64,000 nt of DNA from Paramacrobiotus metropolitanus (lineage: Eukaryota > Tardigrada > Eutardigrada > Parachela > Macrobiotidae): assembly GCF_019649055.1 (NCBI RefSeq), contig NW_026570266.1:186001-250000 (forward strand), in the 5' to 3' direction. The notes below the pieces were generated by a model. The model searched no databases and was not told the DNA's origin. It saw nothing but the letters and a program-made list of their open reading frames with translations. The position numbers and the translations under genes were made by a program. Below are positions 23,101 through 35,955 of this stretch, piece by piece. The first letter of the stretch is position 1; every line of letters starts with the position of its first letter.

Positions 23101-25537
23101 TTATATGCATGAAAGAACTGAAGTTATCCTAAAAGTCTAAAACGTACATGAAAGTATCTTTTTGGGTCACACACCACACAAAGGTGGCAACACCAAAAGC
23201 GGTAGTGCAACTCCGGAGCAACTATTAGTTCATGGGTAAGGTCTAATAGATTTTACTTCCTGAACAGTGCATATCGCATAATGGTACTTTCGACAAAGCA
23301 GATCGAAATCGCCGAACTACAAAATATGTTTTCTTGGCTACCGGATACGCATCTTCTACTCCGATTAGAACCAGCCTTCACCCATTAAGGTAAAGGCAAA
23401 GCATAAATCCAGGAAAATTTTCGGCGCTGTGCTGCAGTATCACTTGCGATGATTGCTGCAGTATCACTTGCGAGAAAATGAGCTACATTAAAGGCATCCT
23501 ACTTAAAAGAGGACCACTAATGTTGTGGTAGTCCTACCCAGAACATTACGCCCTTCAGCGTTTGATACACTTTCTCTGTGGATAGATTTGGTCTATTCAG
23601 TACAGTAATCTCGACGTCTGTTTCTGCGATCAAAGCTGTCGTCATGGTGGTCTTGATTCGCTATTGGGCGTAAAAAGGTCACTTTATACCATTGAGATGC
23701 CTTGCAGCATAGTTCGCGTGCCGTTACGTTCGGACTGGAGTTGTAATTACAACTCAGTTTATAAACTGAGAGGCAGCGCAGTTGCTGGCCTTGAAATAAC
23801 CGCTCGGATTTTCTAACAATATATTTGTGGGTTTCTGTTATAAATATTATACATGAACTTTTGACTTCCTACATCTTCAGTGCACCTTACTACGTAAATA
23901 AGTAACACTTTATTAATGATGCAACCGAATAAAGCAGGTGCAGGATAGCAAAACAACCAACTATTGTAAGAAGTACGGCCAGTAGCAACTTCGTGAAGTA
24001 GTTTATCCGCTTTATCGTAGGAACCAGGAATTCCGCGGAAGTTTTCGCAGGATCAAATACATATTTGTATGCTGTTCGGTGAAATTTTTAACGGTTGATC
24101 GAATCTTCTATTGGCAGTAAGCACTTCTGCCAAAACTTTCGGAAAAATCAAATGAATATACGGTATTTAGCGTAACAATAAATCAAATGAATTACCAAGT
24201 AACACAAGATTTCTTTACTTCATTATCTACAATTCGAGATTACAAGAGAGGCCTTAAAATCGAAAATCAACATCAACCACTTTTTGAAAAAAAATCTTAT
24301 AAGCTGCCTTTACAAATGGTATCTCGCTTCTGAACATGGCAGACGCTAGACTGCCGCGAGTCGCGACCCCGTTTCTCAGACGGTTTTTCGTACAAAGCGC
24401 ATATCTGTACATTGAAATTTTAATATTCATTTAACGCATACATTGTACATTGTATGTAGCCTGGGGTTTCCGGTTTTGGCAGCATTTCGGATGTCATCAG
24501 ATGACATTCGTCTGCTTGCTGGGTTCGGAAACTAAGGAGTGTAACACTGTAAGTAATTAACTTGCACAGCGTACTTGACCACTAAACTTTTCCCGCGTGA
24601 CCTGCAAATTCAAAACATATTCGGCGTGTCCAAACAATATAAGACCGCTCTCCAGACCGATGCGTCATAAGGCCGCAGAGTCGGCGCAGAAATATTTTGG
24701 CTCATGAAAATGTTTTTCGTTATTGACAGTTGCGCTGGTACAACTTTAACTGGGGGTCCATGTTAAACATTAAAGTGACGGAGAGATCAGTACGATAGGA
24801 TTAATTACCGTAATAATCTATCCTACGGACCTACTCAACGACAGAGTATGAGCTAATAATCTTAATGTGTGAAGCGAGAACTGCATCTCCGACAATAAAT
24901 TTAATTCTAAGCTCCGATCACTGCCAAACTCACGGAATGCGAGAGCTGATGATGCCCAAAGTACTACACACACGGACTTATACAGACACGGCGCATCCGT
25001 GTAGAAACCAAAAGTAAATCCAAAAACAAAAGAGGAAGATCGAGAATGTACCAGCAAACGATGGAAAGTGCAAGTAAAGCCGTCACTTTATGTACAGCAT
25101 CGCTACGGTAGCTATATCACGTTAAACGCCTCTCTCAAGCAACGCCCACAAATGTCTGGCGCAAAATGTCAGCCTTAACTCGGCTGTGGAGTCAGGTGGC
25201 ATCGCCGGAACACACAGGAATTACATGTGCTTGTAGAACAAATGCCTGTCAAAGGAAGCTGGTTAAAGCTCTCTTCTGATTAGCGCAAACCGGCGTGGCT
25301 ACGTGACCCGCTATATGCCTACGTACATCTTGGCATGTACTAGCCTAATAGCTTTCATTAGACAGGACTGCGGTTACTTAATTCACTGTGCATCACTTTT
25401 GTTGGCCACACGGTAATCCAAGACTCGATCCAAGTATCTGTACATTGTCCGAGATCCGTTAAGCGCAGTCGCTTCGCCATCAAACTGAGCTTAAGCCCAA
25501 GACCAGTGCTAACGAACTGGCTTAGAACCAGAAATTA
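20200..25537 (-). mobile_element. Large dispersed repeat, copy B
   Basis: It has the same block order as copy A: 20560-21130, 21670-21800, 22030-22680, 23530-23890, 24340-24770 and 25110-25537. It is shorter because it lacks the nested LTR element, the Merlin fragment and the 13.6-kb MITE. It keeps empty target sites for the LTR element (21787) and the MITE (25305), and carries its own MITE at 24773-25088. The left boundary is approximate. The right end (…TTAGAACC-A-GAAATTA) matches the right end of copy A. Coding traces at 21660-21980 and 22690-23030 on the minus strand are broken. Confidence 0.7.
24773..25088. mobile_element. 316-bp MITE inside copy B
   Basis: The ends are inverted (AAGTGACGG at the left, CCGTCACTT at the right) and flanked by TA on both sides (24771-24772 and 25089-25090). 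Copy A reads through the corresponding position with no insert (near 13410, 'ttaaacattaacgcctctc'). Inside is AT-rich sequence with no transposase. TA target choice points to a Tc1/mariner-like mobiliser. Confidence 0.75.
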
Positions 25538-25647
25538 TGTTTTTAATGATACAAAAGTCGGCTAAACGCTGCTCTGATCGATTTCTGTTTTTATTTCTCA
25601 TTTTATGTTATTCGATTTGCTTCAGCATCATAACCCTTGTCCTTCAG

Positions 25648-25870
25648 GTGCTGCACCAAGCGCCCAACATAAACAATGGCGGTATCACATGCGACAATTG
25701 CAGAACATGCCCTATTAGCAGCACTCGGTTTGCATGTCTGGACTGTTTAAACTATGATTTGTGTAACAGTTGCTTCAAAACTGTAAATCACAGTGAACCT
25801 ACAGATAGTTTCCTTGCCGTCAGAATTCAGCGCGCAAAGGAGGACCAGTTAATCCATTCACAAAGACAAG
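25648..25870 (+). CDS. ZZ-type zinc finger exon of a partial gene
   Basis: An acceptor (TGTCCTTCAG) and a donor (CAAG-GTGAGG) bound an open segment. It contains GGITCDNCRTCPIS, RFACLDCLNYDLCNSCF and a His further on. This is the ZZ zinc finger pattern: CxxC, then CxxC, then DLCxxC, then His. ZZ domains bind N-terminal peptides or SUMO and occur in p62, CBP, dystrophin and E3 ligases. The rest of the protein is not visible. Upstream lies repeat copy B, ending 110 bp before the exon, so 5' exons may lie beyond the repeat or be lost. No downstream exon was found with confidence. The frame stays open to 25929 without splicing. Confidence 0.65.
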
Positions 25871-27779
25871 GTGAGGTTATATTATATGAAATGGCTACGC
25901 TCGAGAGTCGAGAGCCTCCTACGCTATGAGTTTTGGCTGCGCGTGTAAAGTTTTCCCGGGACAGTAAAGCCCCTAACAAAAAGTCTGTCTGGTATTTATC
26001 ACGTCATGACAGCTGATAATTACGGGAAGGGTCACCTTTCAGTAAAACAAATATAAAATCTGACCGTACCGGTATAATGCAAGATCAGACATTGTCTGAT
26101 AATTCCAATTTTCGCAACTCTCAGAGGTTATGGCGTCATAACTTAAAGTAGGAAACAGGTACGAGTTGTACTCGGGGGTTTTGAGAGCGGTCGAGCAATG
26201 GAGCAAACGGACAAATCAGGTCTTTGTAAATCCTGGCGGTAATGCCGAAAAGTCTGAAACTTATTCGCTACATGATTCATTCCCGTACAGTTCAGTAAAC
26301 TCGTCTGCAAGAAGGCTGGCGGTTACCGCCCACACTGGCGAAATTCAGTTCCACTTCCCACAAAGAAAAGCATTACAACAACCTCTAAAAAGCGTGTGGT
26401 GGTCCGCTTAAAGCTGGTGGATAGCGTGATAGGCGGCTGCCCGAAACGGAGAAGAAAACTGTGGAACAACTGATCATGAGTCGAGTGCCACCTGGGATTA
26501 TAGTCAGCACAATCAAGTGTATCTGGAGTTTATCTGCTGCGCAACGCATTTCCTCAAAAAGGTGGGCTAGAACTTCCTGCAGAGTAGGCTCTTTGCCACT
26601 CCAGCGACCAGTGCTTCCAAAGGCTACGTTTCCACATGCGGATGAATGGAGGTAGCATTGTGCAGCACATGTTTACGATGTAAAACTAATACGGTGTGCT
26701 CTGTATAACTGTGATAGCTGTCTTGCCCGGATCTACTGCTCCACGGGGTAAATGCCCAGTGGTCCACAGACTGGCTGAAACTGCAACTAGGGGGGAGGCG
26801 GGGACCGAGCCCTGGTTAGACGCGCTGTGACTGTGGGTAAAATATTCAAAAAGCTCTTCTTCCCCCCTAACTGCAGGCAAACTATATTTATGGCCTGTTT
26901 TACAAAAACCAAGGAGAAAAATCTGACTTACATTCTTCGTTTTTTGTTCTGTATCTGCTCCAAAATCGATCACGATTTCTGCCTTCGCAACAGACAAAAG
27001 TTTTAAGAATGGTTTTCGTGTTTTTAGTTTTCCAAATTACAAAGCCTTCGCAAACCGAATTTCATAGGAAAGTTCAGCAGCAATGGTTAAAAAAACAAAA
27101 TGGTGAGGGCTCAATAATAAATCTCATCTTACACATCTGTACATGAAACCATTTACTACTTGTGCGCAGGAGTCCATTGTGCATAAGGGTCATTTTGGAA
27201 GTCCTTTCTTCATATTATTTTGATCCTTCAATGGCTATATCAAAATCGTTAATCGCGAACAGCTTTTTGACATGATGCCGAGCCATTTGTTGTTTAATTC
27301 TATCTCTTTATCTTCGTAGCGAATGTCCGCTCCGGAGCAGTCAACTCCACGTCGGATTTAGTCCGAATGCTTCAAGGAATGCAAGTGAGACGGCAAAACT
27401 GAACCATACTGCATCAATAATGAGAACGTTGCAAGCTGAGCGTCGTACGGCACTAATACAACAAAGGTGCCTTCTCTGCTTTGTGTTGTCTGATTTTCTA
27501 TAATTATTTCTATCTGTGAAGTAGGGTTGTGAAATGAACGGTAGTAAAGCCGTCGTAGTAAAAGGTGCAGTTTGAGATATCGTGGTAGCAAAGTTACAAA
27601 CATCGTGGGAAAACAAAGGAAATTCTGTGGCGGAAGTTTACCGGAATGTAAAATGAAAAAAGTTGTTGATAATTTTGCATAATACTGTACGTGAGCGCAA
27701 AGCCAGTGCACCACAGTATTTTTTATTCCAGCTTTCAAAATTAGCTTTACCGGAAAATATAGTTATTAATAACAATTTA
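25871..27779. other. Unassigned region downstream of the ZZ exon
   Basis: Frames at 26166-26411 (+), 26461-26655 (+), 26686-26997 (-) and 27341-27738 (-, two overlapping frames) have no domain I recognise and no clean splice chain. The segment may include further exons of the ZZ gene or decayed repeats. Confidence 0.35.
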
Positions 27780-28709
27780 ATTATATAAGCAAGCAAAATT
27801 CTACACATTAAGTTTAACTAAAATTGCCAGATTGCTTGAATTCATACGAGCTGGCACATCTCACATAGCTTATCATGGCTGCGGTAGTACTTACTGCAAT
27901 CTTCAACTTTATTCCCTGTTTGGTTTCAGTGTTTTACTTTCTACTATGTATTACAGAATAGTGAAAGTTAATATTAAAATGGTATTATAATAATATTGTA
28001 CTTCGACTTTTATTTAGCTGAGAGGAAATGATGTTATGACTTTTTTGTTAACTAATACTTTTGCATTTCGCAATCGGATCGCTAACAAAAAATGATTTAA
28101 ATTCTTTAAATTGTACAATGCATGAGATAATAACGTTTCTGCAGTAACGCACATGGTCTCCAGCAGGGTTCAATATTTGCGGTCTGTGTGCGGAAAACGA
28201 GCTTTGTACTGTTCTATGCCGTAGCGGAAGTTGCTGGGCAACGCAGTAATAATGAGACTTCTCGCGAGAAGGCGATCCAGAGTCTAATCGGATTTTATTT
28301 TGCGTGTGTCTACGATGCTGGCCGACCGATCATGACGTGCAATTTATTATATTAAAAATTTAATTTTTTATCTTGAATAATTAATTTTGATATTCCAAAA
28401 GCGATCGGCTGGTAATTCACAGGAAATGTTTGATTGTGGTGGACACTAGACACGGAGAACGTGAAGTCCCTCTAGCCAGTGTTTATACACCTGAACCGCC
28501 AAGCGAGTGGTAAGGTAATTGCTCGTACATACGCTTTGAGTCATGTGATGTGTTGATAGATCTTGACATGGAGTGCTTCCTAATCTGTAGACAGTAATCA
28601 ACTAACAAGCCACTGCAAACAAATTTTTAAAAAAGCCGTATACCCTATTGAGTTTGCCAGATACTTATGTCCTTTCAACATACATACAGTATTGTGCTAT
28701 GGTTACGAT

Positions 28710-29116
28710 CAGGGCCGTAGCGAGGGTATAGGCGCACTGGCGCGCGCCTACCCGCGCGCCTACCCCACCTCGGCCAACTTTTGAATAATATTTGCGCCCG
28801 AAACTGGCGCACAGGCGCACGGGCGCAAAATTTCTGGATTTTTCAAAAGGCGCAGCGGGCGCCACTGGCCGTGCGCCCGTGGCGCAGATTGGACTTTGGC
28901 CGGATGTGCCTTGGTCTGACGTACGGCGATCCAGAACTATAATACTTAAACTATTTATATTAATTAAAGTATTAAAGCCCGGCCTGTTTATACGGGCGTA
29001 ACGGGCGCAGGCTTCGAATTTATGGGCACAGTGGGCTCAGACTGACCTTCGAAGCGGGCGCAAATGGCGCAGCCAAATTGCGCCTACCCCATCCCACGGA
29101 CCTCGCTACGGTCCTG
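28710..29116. mobile_element. 407-bp hAT-type MITE
   Basis: The ends are CAGGGCCGTAGCGAGG and its inverse with one mismatch (CCTCGCTACGGTCCTG). A perfect 8-bp target duplication, GTTACGAT, flanks it (28702-28709 and 29117-29124). CAGGG ends and 8-bp duplications are characteristic of hAT elements. The interior is GC-rich and full of GGCGCA/TGCGCC units in both orientations. No transposase is present, so it would depend on an element elsewhere. Confidence 0.9.
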
Positions 29117-29859
29117 GTTACGATTTAAAAACAGAACCATATATTTCAAACCGAATCCGTCCTCCTGGGTCCGTTCAGTGGAGATATCTTCAAATCATAG
29201 CATTAACTGAGCTCTGTCGGGCGATCCGTGTGGAATTTGTATGGCTCCCTTTCGTTTTCGTCTCCGTTCATTTGTCGCGCCGACCCTCCATAAGGCAGCA
29301 ATAGGGTCGCGCGTGTGCATATCGGCTATGTCAGAATCGGACTCGCATTTCGGCTTCCGCCACATTACGACGGTCGGACGGTGGTCCTTTAGTTATACGG
29401 ACCACTTTTATCTGAATTCGCCGGTGGGCTTTGTGCAGTGGTACTTCTCTCTGGGCAGCCCACAAAGTTTCGGAAGGGTGGCAGGAACTTCCGTGTCGAA
29501 CCAGCCAACGACAGTCACCTGAACGCATGCACCGTCCGCGTACGTGTTCGTACTTTGCTCGGCAGTAGAAGCGCATGTCTTCGGAAAACCGCGGTAAATC
29601 CAGAAAATCCGGATCTTATGGTTAAAAAATTTAAAAGACTATCTACAGCATAATAATTTTATGCACTTTACCTGCTAGGGTGCTTTAGCAAATGTTGCAG
29701 TCAGGGTCACTGTGCGTAAAAGCTTGACTGGCGTCTGGTTCGGTCTGGCTTCCTCGGTGGGTGTGAGATTCACCGAAATGAAAACGCTCATACTAACTGG
29801 TATTTTCCATGTACTTTAGAGGCGAAATTTCCGGGCGCATAGCATTTCGTATCGTACCA

Positions 29860-30045
29860 CTACCGTAAGAATGCCGACTGCATGTCTTCCGGCCATTTCG
29901 TCAAATGCAGATAGTTGTTTAGCCTCTTCTGCCAGAACTGCAGTGCTACTGCGTGATCATAAATTTGAGCAGGAGTTGGTTGACTGATAGGGCCCTGAAC
30001 ACGTGAACGGTCGAAGGCGTTTGGTTTAACCCTCATGTACCACAT
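29860..30045 (-). pseudogene. Gag-like fragment of repeat copy C
   Basis: The frame contains QPTPAQIYDHAVALQFWQKR followed by LNNYLHLTKWPEDMQSAF. A related but more damaged version is visible at 21660-21830 (copy B) and 8840-8950 (copy A). The pattern (aromatic and basic residues with WQKR-LNNYL) recalls the start of a retroelement capsid protein, but this is weak. It is the best preserved coding trace in this part of the repeat. Confidence 0.4.
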
Positions 30046-30990
30046 CTGGACGTTCTCCGTTCCGAATAGTGAGTGCTAAACACAACTTCATGCAGTCGTA
30101 GCGAATCCAGCGGTAAATATCTTTATTAAGCAACTCCCAGCTCGTACAGGAAATTATTCATTTAAAATCGCTTTCCAAAGTGCTACAAAAATTAATGGAG
30201 TTTTATTTGCGCTATTTTGGCGTTTTTCGGATAATTGAAAACGACTGCCGCTTCCCGAAATCCATGGAGAGGCAACAGTCAGACCAGCGCACGAGTGAAA
30301 ACGGAGTGAACATCCGTTCGCTTCTTGACAGTCTGATCGGAACTAACTCAGGTGCAAAACTTTAGGGGAAGGCCAACGTTTTCCCTGTTTCTCGGGCATT
30401 TTATCTAGATACTAGGTCTTTATTACCACAAAAAATAAAACGGTGCACACGAACCCAGCTTTATAGTATAAGATCAATTAAAATCATTACCATATTCTAA
30501 AAGCCCATATTCCAAAACCCGGCAAGCCGGTATTAGTTTTTCTAAAAACTCCTTCAAAAACAGGAAATCTTTAAAAACAGGAAATAATCATTTCGGCGAA
30601 AATCAACCACCTAAGTATCTCCATATTTTACTAAGTGTGGTATATGTTGAAGTACGTATGTACCAGTATCGGAAAGTACGCATCTTAATCGTAGCTCGAC
30701 AAAACAGCAACTAATTTTGCTGACACTGTTTGTCAGCAACAATACGGACAGCGTCGCTAGGGACAAGCGCGCGTCCTTTGTACAAGGTCGAGGCATATCT
30801 CACACTAAGGTACATCAGTAATTAACAGAAACATACGATTAACTGTTACTATATTCGGTTGTCCGGTCATAAAGTCCGCAAAATGTCCAGAGCACAGTGC
30901 CCGCTAGGTGAACGAGTGACCGAACTTCCGCTACTGCCCAGTTCGCGGTCGTCACCGCGAGAAGCACACAAGCGAGAGCTATGATCTCAA

Positions 30991-31807
30991 TCATCCAACC
31001 CGTAGCCAAGTCCCGAGCCATGAACCGCTCCGAAGGGCCGCGATCACCGTGAACACGCGTTCACCTTCATCCATTATACTGCAACGACCATTTTAACAAT
31101 CTTCACCGACACTGTGTGTGTATCCGAGTTGCTCTTTGCCACTCACCTCGATCTGCGTCGGCTGCTTGGGTTTCGTGCATGGATAACGGTGACCAGGGTA
31201 CCCTTCCAAAAGTATCCCCTGGCCTTGTGGCAGCGGGCTTTCGCTATGATGTGCCGTCGGAATGCCTCGCCATGGTTTTAGAACCGCATACATGGCAGCT
31301 GACCATCTCTTCAGCCGAGGGCCGTGTCTCGCTGAAATGCTGCCTGCGACGTTTGCCTCCAGACTTTTTTCGACGAAGAGACGGTTTGTTCTGAGACGGT
31401 TCAGTCTCCGCTTCAGAGACCACATTACCCTCTAAATATACCGATAAAAAAATAATTAAAAGAAATAGTCAAACGTCAAAAATAAATACTGGAGAACCAC
31501 ACCACGTTTTACCGCCAAAGTCTCTCTCTAAGTCGAGCATGAACAAGCAAGCTTCATACTCACCCAGTTCGCGATGGTCAATAACCCGATCCGCTTCACT
31601 GCACATCGTGCCTGCTGTTCCCTGTTCGCTAGCAGCACTGGAAAGCAGCATGGATGCGGCGGCCCACTGCACTGTCTGGCCAGGTGACGGCAGACAGTAT
31701 ACCTCCACGGGGGACTGCTTCGCTACAGGCGGCGCTTTGACAGCAGTCGCACGGGGCACGGTGTGTGGTGCATCCTCTCCGCTATATATACCAGTTTCAA
31801 CGTTATC
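30991..31807 (-). pseudogene. Three-exon gene with probable one-base deletion, C2H2-like motif
   Basis: Exons on the minus strand are 31564-31807, 31147-31431 and 30991-31078. Splice sites are good (donors GTGAGT; acceptors TTACAG, ATTTAG, TTGCAG). The first junction is in phase; the second is in phase only if one base is missing in exon 2 near 31239. As it stands the frame ends soon after (MARHSDGTS-stop). The next frame carries FRRHIIAKARCHKARGYFWK, which together with CHVCGSK before it resembles a C2H2-like finger. A Lys/Arg run (LRRKKSGGKRRRQ) precedes it and could be a nuclear signal. No first exon was found. It lies in the insert that splits repeat copy C, so it may be a gene carried or captured by a mobile element. 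Confidence 0.5.
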
Positions 31808-34120
31808 CTGTAACCAGTAGTGTAAAATATAAATACACCGCAGCAGCACAATACGAGCTGACTAATTCACACCACAATGTCCTCAGTCTCGCTGTGACGC
31901 AGTGCCGCACCGGCAAGCGTTTTAACCGTATGATATAGGTCTTTCTCAATCTCCAATAACAGAAAAAGGTAGCATGAAAAAGTTCCGTCTGTTCACATAA
32001 GTCCGGAATAAGTACTCGTACTTAACCAATCAAAAGTAGTACGTTATTCTACCTTCGACTACGAGTATGGCTTCTTAGTTCACAAAATCCAGAACCTGTT
32101 TAGAACCGAAATGTTTCTTTACATGGCGCTCATTGGTCAGTGATTCAGCGTAAGCTTTTACTTAGTACGACCACGAATGCCAAACGAAAATTTTCCAGTC
32201 TTTATTTTAATCATAATCGAATTCGACACTACCGAGTCCAGACTAATGACCTAATAAGTTCTACTAAAAATTTCTTTTATCTTACAACCAAGGGCGTGTT
32301 AACTTTCAGCACAACGTTTGATCAGTTCAATCAACGAAGTGGCGAACCAACCTGAAGTATATCGGGCTTGTTTGCGAAAGAGTTGTCTGAACTCCTTTGT
32401 CAGACTGATGCAGCGCAATAAATGCTCTGACAAAAACAAAGCCTTCCGCCACTTTAATGCAGCTATGCACATTTAAAATCTGGAAATTCACACCTTAAAC
32501 AAAACAGTATCAACCGGTTTCATCGACTGGTAACTAACAAAGTTAAAAAGAAACCGGCTAATCGGAATGGCCGACGCTTGGTTCCCACATGTTCCGAAAC
32601 AAACTAGCTTTAATGGCCTCTGCACAGCTTTTTATCTTTCAAAATTGACTCAAACTTAATCAGCGGAATTTTGAGAAGTAACTGGTTACCGGCGACTCAC
32701 GCAAGGCCTTCAGTGTGGTTGAACCTTGTATTATATAATTTGTATAATTATTCTTCTTATTATATGATTCACCTTCAACTCTCTGGCTCACCAAATCTTT
32801 CCATGAGCGATCATCCGCCTGGTGCGGCAGAGATATGCAGGATCTGTTGATCGGTCGTACATCTGAACATTTGCCTGCAGGTATTTCATACAAGTTTAGC
32901 CCCCAGTAAATACGATGCGCGCTCAAATTTTCTTAATGCTTGTATCAATGTTACTGCGCTTCGACATCTAATGCAACAGCAGATGTGCGTTGGGTTCCGG
33001 TTATGATCAATGCGGCCAGACGTTGTACTGTTCGTGAAATGTCCTGCACAGGCAAATTTGGAAACAACCGATCGCGCAGCGTTTTCCTCATTCTTGTTCA
33101 GTTAGTAAGTTTTATCCAATTCATTATCTTTATAATTCAATCTAGGTTGGTGCATTATCACGATTCTCCCGTTTTTCAGATTCTTACTCGTAAATTAAAC
33201 TAGAATGATGTTCAACGAGTTTCTTCCTGACGTACGTATCGGTACTCAACTTAAACCTTCCAATATCACCTTTAAAATCGTCGTGAAGCGTCTCCCGTAT
33301 ACGTTTCTGAAAGTCTTCTATTCGTAACGCTTTTCCCTAACCATCTTTAAATGGCGCTTACATAGTTGCCCAAAACAATTGCATTGTTTCCGCTATAACA
33401 CTTTTGCCACGTCACTGGCCATCTTAACGGTCTTTCCATTGCAATTAAAATATTAGAATAGTACTTGGTGTCGTATAAACGACATCTTACACACGTCCAA
33501 AGTAACACTATTTTGGTATCTCGCTTCTGAACATGGCAGACTCTAGACTGGCCGCGACTCAGTTTCTAAAAAGTTTTCGCGTACACAGCGCATATATTGC
33601 AGTTTACTATTCATTTAACGCATACATTGAAGCCTGGGGTTTCCGTTTTTGGCAGCATTTCGGATGTCATCAGATGACATTTGTCTGCTTGCTGGGTTCG
33701 GAAACTATGGAGCGTAACAACTGTAAATAACTTGTACAGTGTACTCGACCACTAAACTTTTCCCGCGTGATCTACAAAAATTCAAAACGTGTTCGACGTG
33801 TGCAAATAATACTTGTATAAGAGGGCTTTCCAGACCCATGCGTCATGAAGCCGCAAACATTTTTAGACATTATTTTGAAAACATTTATCGTTATTGACTG
33901 CTACGCTGGTACAACTTTAAACGAGCATCCCGGTATTAATATACATTAACGCCTATGCTCAAGAATCGCCGACAAATGGTTTGGGGCAAAAGGCCAGCCT
34001 CAACTTGGCTGCTGAGTATCGTGGTACTATATCGTCAGAACACGCAGGAACCAGTAGCATGTCAGGCCTGGACACATTCCTCCACGTTCTGGAAAGATAA
34101 GATGTCGACCAATAACTCTG

Positions 34121-35955
34121 GACGGAGGTCACAGTAGTCATAACTCGCGCTCGTGCCTACCTGGTCAATCGGTGCAAGCAGCCCGGTATTCTACCGCCGT
34201 TAACGCAATTAAATCGTAAATCATATTAAGACGGCAATTAGACGGTTGCACGTTCGACTTTATGTAATACGGTGGACAAAGGGCATCGCCACACAGTTTA
34301 TAGAACACAATCAGAAACAACTGCACATCTCATTAATTTTTTCACCAGGCATATGTCGCCCAGTTGGTAAAGCTAAGTTTACTGTTAACTTTCATGTATT
34401 GGTCGCATTAGTGCGCAGAATGGTGTTCACACGCGTGCTGTTGAGAAAGTGACAAGTGTCACGCTGTCTGCTTGATGTAATGAGCAACCACCCTCGGTGG
34501 CTGGCACTGGCAGCCCGTATAGATTTCTTGCATTTCCTATGGATATGGAAATGATCAGTTTTTTGCTACCCTTTTCCCATGTTTCTGTATTTTTCCCTTT
34601 TGGGCGATACTCTTCTTTTGTGGGAGACCCTTGCTCTCCCACCTCCAGATTTATCTGTTATGTCGAGGGGGTGTTAGACCTTCCTCGTGACACAAGCATT
34701 TCAACGTTTGGTCTACCAATCTGCTCACTGCTGCCCTTATTCGAAGATCGGGCTTTTGAAGTTTGGAACATTATAAGCGGAACGCTGATTCCACGGACGG
34801 AATTTGTCCGATTGCCGTGGCATTTAGTATCTGGGAGACTGGAACCCAATGCGAACCTCTGCCTGGAATTCTCCCATACAAAACGAACCTGGTAGATGGA
34901 GGAATCGTAGGTCATCATCACCCCAGTACCCACTGAAACCTATTGCACGCGACTGATGTCAACCTGGGCCAAACAAACACGGTAAACTTTGACATTCTGT
35001 GTCACCTTTTTTTGGTTTACTGAAGTCGCGAGTTAGGTTGTGAAATATTTTTGTACAGTGAATTATATGTTATCCGAACACGACTCATTGTACGAAAATG
35101 TCAACTTTATTTCGCGGAGGTTTGCTGCGTGAAGCAGGCTGTTCGAAGGACTTTCCCTTCCTTGAACGGCTCCATGTCAGATGTCTTAAGTATCTGGCCT
35201 AGACGTAAATCATTGGTGTCAAGTTGTCAGCAAAATATTCACAAGGCGCTGACGACTCTAAACAAAAAACAGAACAAAAAATCGGTTGAATTTCTTTGTG
35301 ACAGAAATGCAACCAATAGTTCTGGTTTGGCTCTTCCCTGCTCTAATAACTGAGTTACTCGGGTCCTACGGTCTGTCAGCGGAAACAGTCTCCTCCTTTG
35401 GTCCTTCCGTTGAATCACTCCACTCATATAACATCCTAATTATTACGCAATACCGTAGCAGCTAAGGCAGCACTGAACAAGCCTTTCAAATGACTCTAAT
35501 GCTAGATCCAACTGTGATCCAGATACGGAGACCTAAACGGAATAGATCCCGTGGAAGTGAGCAATGCGATCTGGATTGCGAACTACGCGAAATCACGAAA
35601 CGTCGCACCGCTAATTGCTGACTTTTAATAAATTGAAAGTTCCGACAACAGAAAATCAATAATGATCGGCGCAGCTCGATCGTAAAATCGTAGAGCCAAT
35701 TCTACACTGTGCATCACTGTGCAGCACGTGCTATGCCGCGCCCACTGACACAACTCAAGCCAATCAGAAGCGAGACACAACACAGACACGTAATCCAGTG
35801 GCGAGTAGCGCCACGAGCGTGAACGCTAGTGAACCCCCGCTCACATGACAATTTTTGACTGTGCGATATTATACGGATAAGTTATGAGTAACAGAGTGAA
35901 GCAATAAAATAATTTACATAATATTACAGTGATAATCTGCGCATCAAAATTAAGC
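34121..35955. other. Intergenic, with an unassigned frame and the promoter side of F-box gene 2
   Basis: A 132-codon plus frame at 34497-34895 and overlapping minus frames at 34427-34933 compete for the same DNA. I recognise none of them. The segment from 35.4 kb has no long frame and leads into F-box gene 2. Confidence 0.35.
35760..35764 (+). promoter_or_regulatory. CCAAT box upstream of F-box gene 2
   Basis: The sequence AGCCAATCAG lies about 195 bp before the ATG at 35956, in the usual range for a CCAAT element. There is no strong TATA box; a weak 'gatattatacgg' occurs at about 35866. Confidence 0.3.

Larger units (their letters stand above)
27780..34120 (-). mobile_element. Large dispersed repeat, copy C
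   Basis: Blocks match copies A and B: 28130-28515, 29400-29590 with 21400-21540, 29820-30020, 30190-30405, 32780-33080 and 33520-34080. Two insertions enlarge it: a hAT-type MITE at 28710-29116 and a 2.3-kb segment between about 30405 and 32770 that splits the 10.8-11.3 kb block and carries a small broken gene. The far right end seen in copies A and B is missing. Boundaries are approximate. Confidence 0.65.
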
